Shown: positions 22,625 to 33,170 of the stretch, piece by piece
Numbering within the stretch: position 1 is the stretch's first letter
Layout: each line of letters opens with the position of its first letter
NCBI GenBank assembly: GCA_012656075.1
Contig: JAAKBF010000103.1
Coordinates: 1 to 64,000, forward strand
Length of the DNA: 64,000 nucleotides
Source of the DNA: Phytophthora hibernalis
Lineage: Eukaryota; Oomycota; Peronosporomycetes; Peronosporales; Peronosporaceae
Direction of reading: 5' to 3'
The notes under the pieces: generated by a model
Database searches by the model: none
What the model was told of the DNA's origin: nothing
The model's input: only the letters and a program-made list of their open reading frames with translations
Position numbers and translations under genes: made by a program

Positions 22625-22868
22625 GTGTCCAAGAAGCGCATGATGAAACAAAGAGCGAGTAAACGCTTAACCGCGCGCAGTGTGGTGCAATGAGGAGGCA
22701 GCGTGAGCGTTGTAAACCAAACGTAATCTAAATCAAAACAAAAGAAAAAATACGCATGAACTTAACAATTTGAGGTCTGCAACTCGGTTCTCAATGCCAA
22801 ACCCCACTACACGTAAGCTAACGCAGGTCCATTCAGGATAGGTCATCCTCGCTTGGTTTCATTTACGG

Positions 22869-24356
22869 CTACTGCCTCCGCGATCTGGTTCTCCAAAGTA
22901 TTTCGCTTGTTTCTCCGACTACGATTAAACAGCTTCCGCCTTCCTGGCTTATCGGTTCCGAAGCGGACGTACAAGGCAAAAAAATAAGGACACAACTGCC
23001 TATGTGAAACAAGTATTTGCACGGACAGTTGTGGTTCGTCACATCAATTGACCAACCTTCGTCTGGCTGCTCGTCACGTTCCATTCGAGCAGCGTTTGCT
23101 CCAAGCTGCACAGCAACTTCAACAATCTCCACAGTTTTCTTTTTAGGTCGAGCATAAATGCGGGGTGTCGCCTTCGATAAAACCACCACAAAGTTGTCGA
23201 ATTCATCGAGGGATGGCGTCTCACAAAGCATGCTTTGTCGGCTTAGTGCTGTTGCTCTTCTTCGTAGTCTGTCGCTAGTGGTTGGTTTCTCCTGGAAAAT
23301 GGTTGTATCAATACTCTCCATTCGACAACACAGCTGCAGCTGACCTAACAACGCTCCCATAAGAAGTCGATTGCGGAGCGTGTAAGTGTTTTTCAGCTTG
23401 GCATTAAATGTTTCCACTGGATTGTTGGTAGTGGCCCAGCCAATTGGCGTACGAAAGCATTGCCACTTGACAAATTTTCCCTTTAACCACTGCTTCAAAA
23501 AGTACTTTCCAAAATTTTCTGTGTCTGGGTCTGACACCAGCGGCGTACCCCCGCATTCTTCGTGGCTTGAAATGCTGAGCTAGTCGTCGTATAATGCATA
23601 TCAAACACGTCCGCTACTACTAGACTACGCTTTCCCGGGAGAATTGAGCTTGTTCTCTCGTGCACTTTTGCGATAACATGGTAAAAGCACATCAAAATTT
23701 CGAGATTGCAATCATCGAATACTGCTGCCATTGTGTTGTATTGAGTATCGTCAGCATCGCCGAGAATGAAGTGGACTTGTATAGGTTTGTCAACGACACG
23801 AGCGTATATAATTCGCAACGCAACCAGGGCCGAAGTGTAGTGTCGTTCCTCTTGCTGCGACGTAACAAAAAGTGCTACAAGGTAGAACGACCGTGCATGA
23901 TCCGAAATTCCACAAACAAACGTAGGATACTCCACTTTATTGAGCTTATAAGTTGCATCAAAGTGAAAGATAAAATCGTGAAGGTCACGATCAAGATTCC
24001 GAAGCAGCGTTTTCGTCGTAAATCCAACAATAAAAGAACTTGCATCAGTTCCTTCTCCAATTGTTACATTGTCATTTGCTCCAGCGCTGCATGGGAATGA
24101 AAATGCATCGATTTTTCCCACCTCCTCACGAAAAGCGGTGTCTTTCACGATTTTCTCCAATACCTCCAAGTCATCTGTGTTGTTCAGTTTGGTATTTCGA
24201 AAGTGCGACACTAAATTCTGAACCTTATTCAGAAGCGGAACTTTATCCACAGGTGTCTTATTGAACCACAGGGATGTCTCATACAGGTTATCCATTGAAA
24301 ATGCCAGATTGACCGCTGAAAACAAAGCTAAACGCGCTACGAAACTGGTGGCCGCA
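22869..24356 (-). pseudogene. MULE/FAR1-like transposase, relic 2
   Basis: Long transposase frame (23495-24356, joined by one shift near 23520 to 22869-23537). Core motifs: first Asp in DFIFHFDATYKLNKVEYPTF, second Asp in HFILGDADDTQYNTMAAVF, and the CFYHVIAKVHERT helix. A SWIM finger near 23015 retains CPCKYLF and GSC, but the expected His is Leu (GSCVLIF). The open frame continues upstream to ATG 24472, but its first 38-39 codons are the antisense of a Copia LTR brought next to it by an inversion, so the true N-terminus is lost. It converges with the SET gene. Confidence 0.75.
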
Positions 24357-24522
24357 GACCATTTGTATGAGACAGTTAGCTTTGCATGTCTAACTACCAG
24401 AGGAGGTTTTGCATCCTGTGGGTTTTCCTCCTCAATTCCAATCTTTCTCCGTGGGAAACAAGTCTCTTCCATTTTCGGTCTTCTCCGCTCAAGGTCACTC
24501 GCTCCTATCTACTATCTTCACA
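24357..24522 (+). repeat. Detached, inverted second part of the Copia 3' LTR
   Basis: The plus strand matches the last two-thirds of the LTR at 31530-31771 (from GACCATTTGTATGAG to CTATCTTCACA). It is followed at 24523-24527 by ATTAG, the same five bases that precede the 5' LTR on the minus strand (31772-31776). This identifies it as the true 3' terminus of the Copia element, now inverted. Confidence 0.8.
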
Positions 24523-24995
24523 ATTAGGACACAACACCACTATGATAATATCATATTTTAAATATTATGATATCACTCGTATTTTAATTGCAGCAAATAA
24601 TTTATCCAGACCGTTCGAGCCACATTTTGGATGATTTTTTCTAGCACCGAGTGGTGTGTGGATAATTCCGTACGATTGGAATGTATTACCGGTACATATA
24701 TTAAAGCGCGTGCCCAGTACAGTACCGGTAAATAGAAAAATGATGACGCCCCATCATTTTGGTTATTGACCGTAGGTGTAGTAAGAATATGCGTGCGCCG
24801 TTGGCAACGGCCCGTTGCATTGCCGACTTTTTTCTCACTTTCATGCAAGACCATGTACAAAATCTAGCATCGCATCATTCACGGAAAATTATTCGTGCAC
24901 TTCCTGCAGCTATCTTGGCCAACAAAATTTAGGGAACCTATTACGCCCGGTGGCTATGGATATGATGAGAAAGGTACACGCATTGGGAGGGGTTT
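24523..24995. repeat. Dispersed repeat, copy B
   Basis: Same family as 15719-17330 (ATTAGGACAcAACACCACTA, CATTTTGGATG, GATAATTCCGTACG, AAAAATGATGACGCC, GGCCAACAAAATTTAGGG). It lacks the TA-flanked insert and about 245 internal bases. It formed the target into which the Copia element inserted. Confidence 0.6.
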
Positions 24996-25250
24996 AAACC
25001 AAGTCGCGCTGCGCACGATGAAGCTCCGAAATTTATGAGTTTTCAGTATGAAGTAGTGACATTTAAAATAGTTAGGTCAACAACCAGTTACGTGTTTTAT
25101 TCAAAACCATTTTTCCTGATGTCGTTGCACACGAGTTAGTAATTCAGTTTTCGAAGGCTACTTTTGTCAGGGTTTCTTGTGATTTATGCATCGTCCAAAC
25201 AAACGCGATTAGGCATTGAACAAAATAATATAAACAGACATCCACACATG
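24996..25250. other. Inverted segment between repeat B and the 3' LTR break
   Basis: No gene supported. Its right end (25250) is one breakpoint of the inversion; before the inversion it would have adjoined the MULE sequence now ending at 24356. A plus-strand patch (FSKATFVRVSCDLCIVQTNA, about 25150-25215) might be the missing transposase N-terminus. Confidence 0.35.
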
Positions 25251-25337
25251 AATCGGCTACGAGAGACTGTACGCAGGCAGCTTCAACTACAAGGTGGTAA
25301 ACTGTGAGCTGGTAGAGCTCGACATGCCACCTCCACA
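25251..25337 (-). repeat. First part of the Copia 3' LTR
   Basis: The minus strand begins TGTGGAGGTGGCATGTCGAG and matches the first 87 or so bases of the 5' LTR (three substitutions and a 2-base indel by eye), then stops abruptly at GTAGCCGATT where unrelated sequence begins. Confidence 0.8.
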
Positions 25338-25386
25338 CTCCCACTTCGATTCAGCCTTGCTCATAGTATGCCACCTCGCTCGCAAG

Positions 25387-28300
25387 CTAGTCATGACCTT
25401 CTGCATTGCCATCCTCAATGGCCAGCGGCAACGGCACAACGTTCAATCGCTCTCGAAACTTGAGAAACAGCGTAGGACCGAGCGCCTTCGTAAAGATGTC
25501 GGCGAGGTTCTCCGTCGACGGGCAGTAGCACACCCTGTCATGGAAGTCCCGCACCTTGTGGTACTTCCGGCCCACGCTCTTCGTCTTGTAGATTCCCTTG
25601 ATCTCCGTCAACACGGTGATCGTAGCCTGGTTGTTATGGTAGAGAACCGTAGGCTTGTGACGCTTGAGCTTCAACTCCTTGCACAAGTTGTGCGTCCACA
25701 CGATCATGGTCGAGCGCTTGCTCGCAGCGACGAACTCGGCGCAACACGTGTCGTCCGTGACGATTCGCTGCTTGCGCGACTTACATGCATACGTGCAGCC
25801 GTTGAGCTGCAACACGAACCCCGTGGTCGAGTGTCTGTCGTCCTTCTCGTTTCCGAGATCATCGTCCGCGAACGCCACAAAGTGCAAGTGCTCATTCTTC
25901 TCCCACACAAGACCATAGTCCGAGGTCCCTCGCAAGTACCGCAGCATCCGCTTGGCCATGCTGTAGTTCTCGTGTGTGTACTTATTCAAGTACTTGCCCA
26001 ACGTCCGCACGATGTTGGCCAGATCAGGTCGAGAGCATTGCACCAAGAACTGAAGACAACCGATACGGTTGGCTTTCATCATTGACTTCCTCTGCATCCA
26101 AAGTTGCAGGCAACGGAAGAGCGCCAACGGTTTGCGGCATGTCCACCGCACGACACTTGTCCATGTTAAAGCGATTGAGATTCTTCTCAATGTAGCCGCG
26201 CTGCGAGATCCACATCGCCTGGCCCGGGATGTAGGTAATCTCCATGCCCAACAATAAGTTCACAGACCCCAAGTCCTCGATCTTGAACTTGCGTTCAAGC
26301 TCGATCACGACAAGCTTGATGTTCTCCGCATTGGTAGCGATGACTACGTCGTCCACGTAGACCGTCAAGAAGATCGGACTTCCTTCCACTACTTTCCGGT
26401 ACACACCATTGTCCATCTTCGACCGCTTAAAGCCGCTTAAACGTAGGTGCTCATCAAGCATATTGAACCAGATCAACGGCGCTTGTTTTCATCCATATAG
26501 ATATAGACTCCTCAGTAGTCTACAGACACGACCGCTTCCGTCGTTGAAGTACTCCGGCATCTCCATGTAGATCTCCACGTCTCCCCGATCGAGCCGTTCA
26601 AGAATGTCGATGTGCTTGCACAAGAGAACGTAATGCAACGCCAACAACAACACCAACTTTACTGCTTTGTACGAAACCACGGGAGCGTATGTCTCCCAGA
26701 AGTCGATCCCGTTCTTCTGTTGGTCCCAGCCGTTGATGGTAATGCGCGTGCGGTGGCGGATCATTCCTCTCGTCGGGTTCCGCTCCCGCACAAAGATCCA
26801 CTTGCTAGTCAGAATATTCTTCCCCTTCTGGCGCTCCACCAGTTCCCATGTGTTGTTGCGCATCAAGTCCGAGTACTCCTTCTACAAAGCCTCCTTCCAC
26901 TTGTCGGTGTCGGGAGCATGCAAAGCCTCCTGAATGTTATGTGGCTACATGAATAAGTTGACAGCTTGAACTACGAGACTGGCTGGGTTCCCACCTCATA
27001 GTCCTGCAGTCGAACGTTTGGACGGCGAACACGTGAAAAACGACGGAACGATGTGAGGCCTCACCTCTCCACCCATCGGCGTCGTCGTCATCTTCACTGT
27101 CGGTCTCCACAAAGCCCTCGTACGACGTGATGCGATCCAAGAGATTCACAGGGTAACCTCCCCGTCATCGGGATCCATATCAGCAGCAGTAAGTTCATTG
27201 CTTGGGAATTCATCACTAACTTGATCTCCCACTGAAGGCGAAACCTGTCGATCCGGTGATGATCTGGCCGTTGCCTCGTGACTGATGTTAGGCGAGTCAA
27301 CAACACCATTAGAACTACTTTCACGTTCAGACATCTCATGCTGAGAAGAGTTACCCCTCGCTGCAGCACACCCTCGGGTGTCGGCGGAGCAACTGTCGTA
27401 GCGGTCTCCGTCAGAACCTCGTGACCAGCTACCAGCCAACGACCAGGCGCACCTAGATCCACTTCCTTCATCAACAGGATACCCACTGCTAGCGTGAACT
27501 CCACAGTGTTGACGCTTTGACGGGCTCGTGCAATCGTAATGAGAGCATCGCTTGATGCCAGAAGTCTCTCGATGCACGACAGGTAGTCGCACGTAAGGTA
27601 TGATCGAAGGCATCGCATGCCGTCCTCGTCCATAGCGGTTGAAAAGAAGCTTGGTCACGTAAGAAGCCTCCACTGTCCAGTCTGCCTCAAACTCAACTGA
27701 GCGAACTTCCACAATATTACCCATGATCAAGTTCAGGATGCGATAGCCCTCCGAGTGCTTCGCGTATCCCACAAACAAACCCGGTTTCTCCAACATGCTT
27801 TTACGCAACGGCTTGGGTGTGAAGATGAAGGCTATGCAGCCCCACGTTCGCAACGATGTCATGTCCGGCCGCTCCCCGAAGCGGTGAAAGTATGGAGTCT
27901 CCTCCAATTGCATTGCTTCCGCTGATGTTCATCACCTCGATAGCAAATACGAACGCTTCACCCTAAAGTAGCCACGGCATATTGGCCGCGGTCAGCAAGC
28001 ATCGAGCACAAGCGAACACCACTCCGTTCATTCTCTCTACCAGCCCGTACTGTAAGAGTTCGTCGTGGTGTACTCCATTCCGTTGCCACGGAGGAACAAC
28101 TTCATTTGTTGTTGAAGAGCTCCTTGCCCTGTTCCGAGTTAAACACTTCCACCTTGTTTCTCTGCGCAATGGCCCACTTCAAATGATCCATCACCACATC
28201 GAAGGCATTCTCCTTTCGGAACAGCGTAAAGCCCCAGAGATAGCAACTAGCCTCATCCTGCACCAATTGAAAGTGCCCATAGCCATCATAAGCAAACCTC

Positions 28301-29051
28301 CCCACGTAACACATGTCACTCATCAGCTTCTGGAATGGTTGAGTCGCTCGACAAGTCACAGTCTTCTTGTACGACATGCGAATCATCTTTGCCGCTCTGC
28401 ACGACCAGCACGGCGAGTCCATGGCCTCAGACAGCTCGGCCTCCATGCCAGTAGCGACTTCATCTCGCACCATCCGCTGCAGGGCAGGTGGGTTCAAATG
28501 AGCAAGACGCAAATGGCAGTGTTCCAGAGACGCAGCATCGTCCTTCTTGCTCTCCACAAGTACCCTCGTGTCACTTGTCTGCTGCCGAACTCCACTCTGC
28601 ATCGTGTACACTGTAGCTGCCGTCGCCTTCAAGCGGTATCGACGGTTAGTCTTGGGCAGCAACAGCTCCCCACGCTCTTTACGCAACCAACACACATGCT
28701 GCGAGTTGATGAACCCGTACTTGACAGTCCATCCATCATTTTCCAGCATGTCCTGGCTCAGCAAGTTGTCCGGCGCTTGCGGCGAGAGCAACACGCTCGT
28801 AAACGGCTACACCTGTTCAGTATGCGGCGCCGTGCTGCTAATCACCCGTAATGTAATGTCGCCAACTTCCTCGTCTTCCCGAGTACTCCCATCGTACCCC
28901 AAGAAGAAGTGCACTTGGTCCTTCCAGACACTGTGCAGAACTGACCGGTTGTTGCACACATGCACATCCTTACCGAATCCAAGACCCACTCCATCTCAGT
29001 GCCAGCAGGGTCTTAACCGGTGTAGCAGCAACTTCAGAAGCACCACGCACA
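25387..29051 (-). pseudogene. Copia pol: protease, integrase, reverse transcriptase, RNase H
   Basis: The order is typical Copia. Protease region near 28960 (WVLDS then KDVHVCNNRSVL; the DSG triad is out of frame). GAG-pre-integrase zinc motif HCHLRLAHLNPPALQ ... CWSC near 28440-28530. Integrase core through 28102. Reverse transcriptase with TVYVDDVVIAT near 26355. RNase H near 25650, where the usual DNQA reads NNQA (LYHNNQATI), removing a catalytic Asp. At least six frame changes or stops separate the pieces (near 28095, 27913, 27150, 26866, 26480 and 26100). No intact polyprotein remains. Confidence 0.88.
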
Positions 29052-29896
29052 CGACAGAAAAGACCACTCGAGGTTTTGCCAGTGCGTTTCCCATTGTTAC
29101 CGCCACTCTTGTTCTCTCACCTCTTGAACTCAGAGATGGCAGGACGATTAGACTCATCTGACTTCCGGTCTGGACAGTTGGCTCGAAGATGACCCACTTC
29201 ACCGCACCCGTGACAGGTCCGGGTCTCTTTCTTCTTGCCGTTATGCTTCCCTTCTTCCTTCTTTGCTTTACCTTGTATCGACCTTTCCCTCTGTTCTGCT
29301 TGCCCTTGTTTGGATTACCACTCGACTTGGCCGAATCATTCTTTGCTTGCTTTCCACACGAGCAAATATGCGCAGGCTTTGCGTCCGCTTCACACGCGAC
29401 GCGCTCATCTAGAGCATACTCAGCACGCAGCACATTCATCACTTGCGCCACAGTAGGAACAGACCGAACAGCTCCACCATCACGAACAACATAGTGCTTC
29501 GAGAACGAGAACTGACGCACAACATCACGATGTGTCCTCGACACATGACCCATCAAGGTCTCAGCGTAATCCTCGTCAGTGATCTGCTTGCCATAGTGCA
29601 GAAGCTGACGGCGCAGACTCCATTTTTCGAAGCCACTGATCCATGGTCTTATCAGGAGTGTACCGGATCAAGACAAACTCATCTCTCGTGAAGATGTAAT
29701 TAGAGTATTCGCGCTTCGTTTGTCGGTCCACATTTCATCGGCAGACACTTCCTGACATATCATCTCTGCATCGGACGCTGGCACACCACGCAGGATGGCT
29801 TCACGAGCCGCGTTATCACGCGCAGCCAAGTTAGCAAAGCTCTGCGGATCGCTACGGTAAGATCCATCCACAACACCCCAACAACCAAGACAAGTT
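29052..29896 (-). pseudogene. Copia gag, C-terminal part with CCHC zinc knuckle
   Basis: The minus strand reads LGCWGVVDGSYRSDPQSF near 29870, a helical gag core, and a CCHC knuckle (CHGCGEVGHLRANC, about 29175-29216). Several frame changes. It is the spacer between the two arms of the inverted duplication and continues directly into the protease region. Confidence 0.75.
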
Positions 29897-30888
29897 GTGC
29901 GTGGTGCTTCTGAAGTTGCTGCTACACCGGTTAAGACCCCTGCTGGCACTGAGATGGAGTGGGTCTTGGATTCGGTAAGGGATGTGCATGTGTGCAACAA
30001 CCGGTCAGTTCTGCACAGTGTCTGGAAGGACCAAGTGCACTTCTTCTTGGGGTACGATGGGAGTACTCGGGAAGACGAGGAAGTTGGCGACATTACATTA
30101 CGGGTGATTAGCAGCACGGCGCCGCATACTGAACAGGTGTAGCCGTTTACGAGCGTGTTGCTCGCCGCAAGCGCCGGACAACTTGCTGAGCCAGGACATG
30201 CTGGAAAATGATGGATGGACTGTCAAGTACGGGTTCATCAACTCGCAGCATGTGTGTTGGTTGCGTAAAGAGCGTGGGGAGCTGTTGCTGCCCAAGACTA
30301 ACCGTCGATACCGCTTGAAGGCGACGGCAGCTACAGTGTACACGATGCAGAGTGGAGTTCGGCAGCAGACAAGTGACACGAGGGTACTTGTGGAGAGCAA
30401 GAAGGACGATGCTGCGTCTCTGGAACACTGCCATTTGCGTCTTGCTCATTTGAACCCACCTGCCCTGCAGCGGATGGTGCGAGATGAAGTCGCTACTGGC
30501 ATGGAGGCCGAGCTGTCTGAGGCCATGGACTCGCCGTGCTGGTCGTGCAGAGCGGCAAAGATGATTCGCATGTCGTACAAGAAGACTGTGACTTGTCGAG
30601 CGACTCAACCATTCCAGAAGCTGATGAGTGACATGTGTTACGTGGGGAGGTTTGCTTATGATGGCTATGGGCACTTTCAATTGGTGCAGGATGAGGCTAG
30701 TTGCTATCTCTGGGGCTTTACGCTGTTCCGAAAGGAGAATGCCTTCGATGTGGTGATGGATCATTTGAAGTGGGCCATTGCGCAGAGAAACAAGGTGGAA
30801 GTGTTTAACTCGGAACAGGGCAAGGAGCTCTTCAACAACAAATGAAGTTGTTCCTCCGTGGCAACGGAATGGAGTACACCACGACGAA
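29897..30888 (+). repeat. Inverted copy of Copia interior inserted in gag
   Basis: This 992-bp block is the reverse complement of 28059-29051 with only a few small differences (GGGG against GGG near 29938, GGG against GG near 29980, loss of AG near 30164). It interrupts gag: minus-strand gag reads DLYSVQLRA just before it (30889) and resumes CLGCWGVVDG just after it (29890). It carries a plus-strand duplicate of the GAG-pre-integrase/integrase frame (30183-30845). Confidence 0.9.
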
Positions 30889-31496
30889 GCTCGAAGCTGT
30901 ACTGAGTATAAGTCAAAGCTTCCTTTCATCACTGGTGGCTTGTGCGAAATCTCCAGTTCCAGCGAAGAATTACACCCAACTTGAGGTACTACAGCAGGTG
31001 GAGATACTCCACTACTCGCACTAGCTGCACCAGTTCCACGCATGCCTAAAGGCGCAGCTGCTCCAGCGAAACCCAGTCCGCTGATCGGTGTAAACGGTAC
31101 ATGGGAAGTCCAGCAAACCCCGCGGGAGATGCTCCAGGCCGTCCACCAGCATGCAAACCACCCACCACAGGAGCTCCATCTCCAGTAACAGGACCTCCAA
31201 CCGCTCCATGAACAAAGACGGCCAGTCGCAGATCCAGCAGTATCTCTACCAGAACCAGCGAAAATTCCTGCGAGAGCTCCGCTAGATCCAGCAGACACTC
31301 CAGCAGCTCGAACCTGGCCCACTTGAGAAGCCGCAGCACTCGACGTCGCACCTATCACACGGATCGTGGTCCCACTTGTTGCACTCTCGGTGCTCCATCG
31401 GCACCAGCTTGCCTGGCACTGCTCGCAGGCGGCAGCGGAGGCAGTATTCCCGGCGGGTGGCGGTGTTCCTTGGGGTGTACCACCCATTGTAGTCAC
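30889..31496 (-). pseudogene. Copia gag, N-terminal part
   Basis: Starts at the ATG near 31496 (MTTMGGTPQGTPPPAGN), 12 bases after the primer site. It is Gly/Pro/Ala-rich, has frame changes near 31350 and 31100, and ends LEISHKPPVMKGSFDLYSVQ at the junction with the inverted insert. Confidence 0.65.
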
Positions 31497-31508
31497 GAAA
31501 GGCTCCTA

Positions 31509-31529
31509 GCGCAATTTGGGCTCATAACC
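31509..31529 (-). other. Copia primer-binding site (tRNA-iMet anticodon region)
   Basis: The minus strand GGTTATGAGCCCAAATTGCG directly follows the LTR end TTCACA. The plus strand contains GGGCTCATAACC, the typical initiator tRNA-Met anticodon stem-loop. Drosophila copia likewise primes from an internal fragment of this tRNA. Confidence 0.75.
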
Positions 31530-31771
31530 TGTGAAGATAGAGCGAGTGACCTTGAGCGGAGAAGACCGAAAATGGAAGAGACTTGTTTCCCACGGAGAAA
31601 GATTGGGATTGAGGAGGAAAACCCGCAGGATGAAAACTTCCTCTGGTAGTTAGACATGCAAAGCTATCTGTCTCATACAAATGGTCAATCGGCTACGAGA
31701 CTGTACGCAGGCAGCTTCAACTATAAGGTGGTAAACTGTGAGCTGGCAGAGCTCGACATGCCATCTCCACA
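31530..31771 (-). repeat. Copia 5' LTR, 242 bp
   Basis: The minus strand runs from TGTGGAGATGGCATGTCGAG to CTCTATCTTCACA (TG..CA ends). The five bases upstream, ATTAG, recur next to the detached 3' LTR end at 24523. It contains a short plus-strand ORF that duplicates the N-terminus of the fused MULE ORF (from MEETCFPRRKIG). Confidence 0.88.
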
Positions 31772-32146
31772 CTAATCTACTGCACAAAATAAAATAATAA
31801 TCGATCCTGGGTTTTCAAAGCTTATTTGCTGAAGTGCCGGTATCAAAATCGTATTATTAATACATGTAGGAAGGGTATTAGAAATGCAAGAATTCAGACT
31901 CCTGGTAGACTCTGGATATAAAATCCAGATCACTCGTTCTTTGCGACAGCTGTGTCTGCGATGTATCTCTCCGTACTACGCTACGGTACTCGCTCGTCGT
32001 AAGCTTACGCTAAAATCGGCGCTACCAGCCCAATCCCTCTAGTTTGAAATAAGGCAGCAAAAATCTTTTCTACGAGGGAGAACAGATCTGTGTTTTTGCA
32101 TACAAGAGTATTTGCATGATACTGGCTACCTTGCAGCATCCGTGGT
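31772..32146. other. Flank of the Copia insertion, no gene
   Basis: AT-rich. Next to the LTR, the minus-strand ACCCAGGATCGATTATTATT resembles 15725-15745 of repeat copy A, so this is probably the other half of repeat copy B. Nothing coding is seen. Confidence 0.4.
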
Positions 32147-32230
32147 GTGTCGGGTCCCATCATGGGTTGGACAACTTTACGTTTGTTGCGTGATGTCGAC
32201 AGAATATTTTTGCGTCATTGCCGAAAGGGA

Positions 32231-32781
32231 CCAATGGCACGCAACAAGACCCCGACAAGAACCGCCCGAAGGAGGGCAGCGCTACGAAGAAGGTCAGTGC
32301 TAAGCGCAACAACGCGAAGAAGAAGACGAAACCACCCGGTTCTCCTTACGTGGTGGACAACGAAGGCATGGTACCCCTGAAGGACGTCCTACGGCAAAAC
32401 GACGAGATGCACCTGTTCAACGACATCATGAAGCAGGCGAGGCGTGGTGACCAGAATCCCCGCATGTATTTGGTTGGAAGAAGATCAACGAATTCGTGGA
32501 AGCAATCACCACTGCCAACGCTCGAACTGCCGATGAGGGCGTCGCTCTTCCGCCGCCTCCTTCCCACTTCCGGTCCATCCGACGCCCGAGTCTTTCAAAC
32601 GTGCGCTGTTCACTTACGCTCGGCCAAAGCTGGTTGCTCCTTTGGGGACGACGTGCCTGCCGGGCGCTATTGAAGAATCAATCATGGGGATATCTAAGCT
32701 CGCCATGTTGAACGCGGAAGCATGGGTCAAGCATATCATCATCAGCGTGGGGGCTGATAACGTCCTGCCTATTGCCGACGT
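32231..32781 (+). pseudogene. Left-arm copy of unknown repeat-borne ORF
   Basis: Basic Lys/Arg-rich start (ATKKVSAKRNNAKKKTKPPG), then PYVVDNEGMVPLKDVLRQND and NDIMKQARRGDQNPRMY. The frame shifts after that, then WKKINEF in the next frame, and shifts again at a CC/CCC difference in the Pro-rich part. Same family as the minus-strand copy. No known domain recognised. Confidence 0.45.
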
Positions 32782-33170
32782 TGGTGCGATTTTTCGAAAA
32801 CAAATATATTTTATTAAACCCTAGACAAATAAAAACCGATGTTGCATATTATGCATCATCGGTTTCATATCATTTTTGACTTTTGTATTCTTTGGGTGCA
32901 AAAGTCAAAAATGATATTGAATGATTATCGAAAATGAAGCTCTAGGTTATCAATAGTAGATTGTGTACTTCAAAAAATATGAAAGAGAGGACACTCCACG
33001 GCAGAAACAAAATGAATTGCAAGTGGTAGGCTTAGTACTGCATGTGCTCCATCAGAGTTGCTCATAACTCTGAAGGCCCTCCTCTTCTTCCCCTTCTCCT
33101 TTACAAGTTCCACAAGCCATTTGGAGGCATTGCCTTGGCCACCTTGTTTGTACGGGCCTTAGGCATGAAC
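32782..33170. other. Hairpin-rich AT spacer of the fold-back element
   Basis: Contains a perfect 19-bp inverted pair at 32867-32885 and 32900-32918 (ATATCATTTTTGACTTTTG and complement) and an adjacent stem CCGATG..CATCGG at 32838-32864. The right side still encodes the C-terminal end of the right-arm ORF (MPKARTNKVAKAMPPNGLWN, about 33110-33165). Confidence 0.6.

Larger units (their letters stand above)
25251..31771 (-). mobile_element. Ty1/Copia LTR retrotransposon, rearranged
   Basis: Complete order on the minus strand: 5' LTR (31530-31771), primer site (31509-31529), gag, protease, integrase, reverse transcriptase, RNase H (ending 25387), polypurine tract AAGTGGGAG (25338-25346) and the start of the 3' LTR (25251-25337). 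The rest of the 3' LTR lies inverted at 24357-24522. The element carries a 992-bp inverted copy of its own interior inside gag (29897-30888). Frames are broken at many points, so it is not autonomous as written. The LTR copies differ by a few substitutions and small indels over the compared parts, pointing to a fairly recent insertion. Confidence 0.9.

Noticed and set aside
25294..26085. Long plus-strand open frame over the Copia RNase H region
   Set aside because: It is the antisense shadow of the Copia pol frame on the minus strand and resembles no protein family.
30147..31496. 449-codon minus-strand open frame
   Set aside because: Two-thirds of it is the antisense of the inverted integrase copy; only the first part (30889-31496) is real gag.
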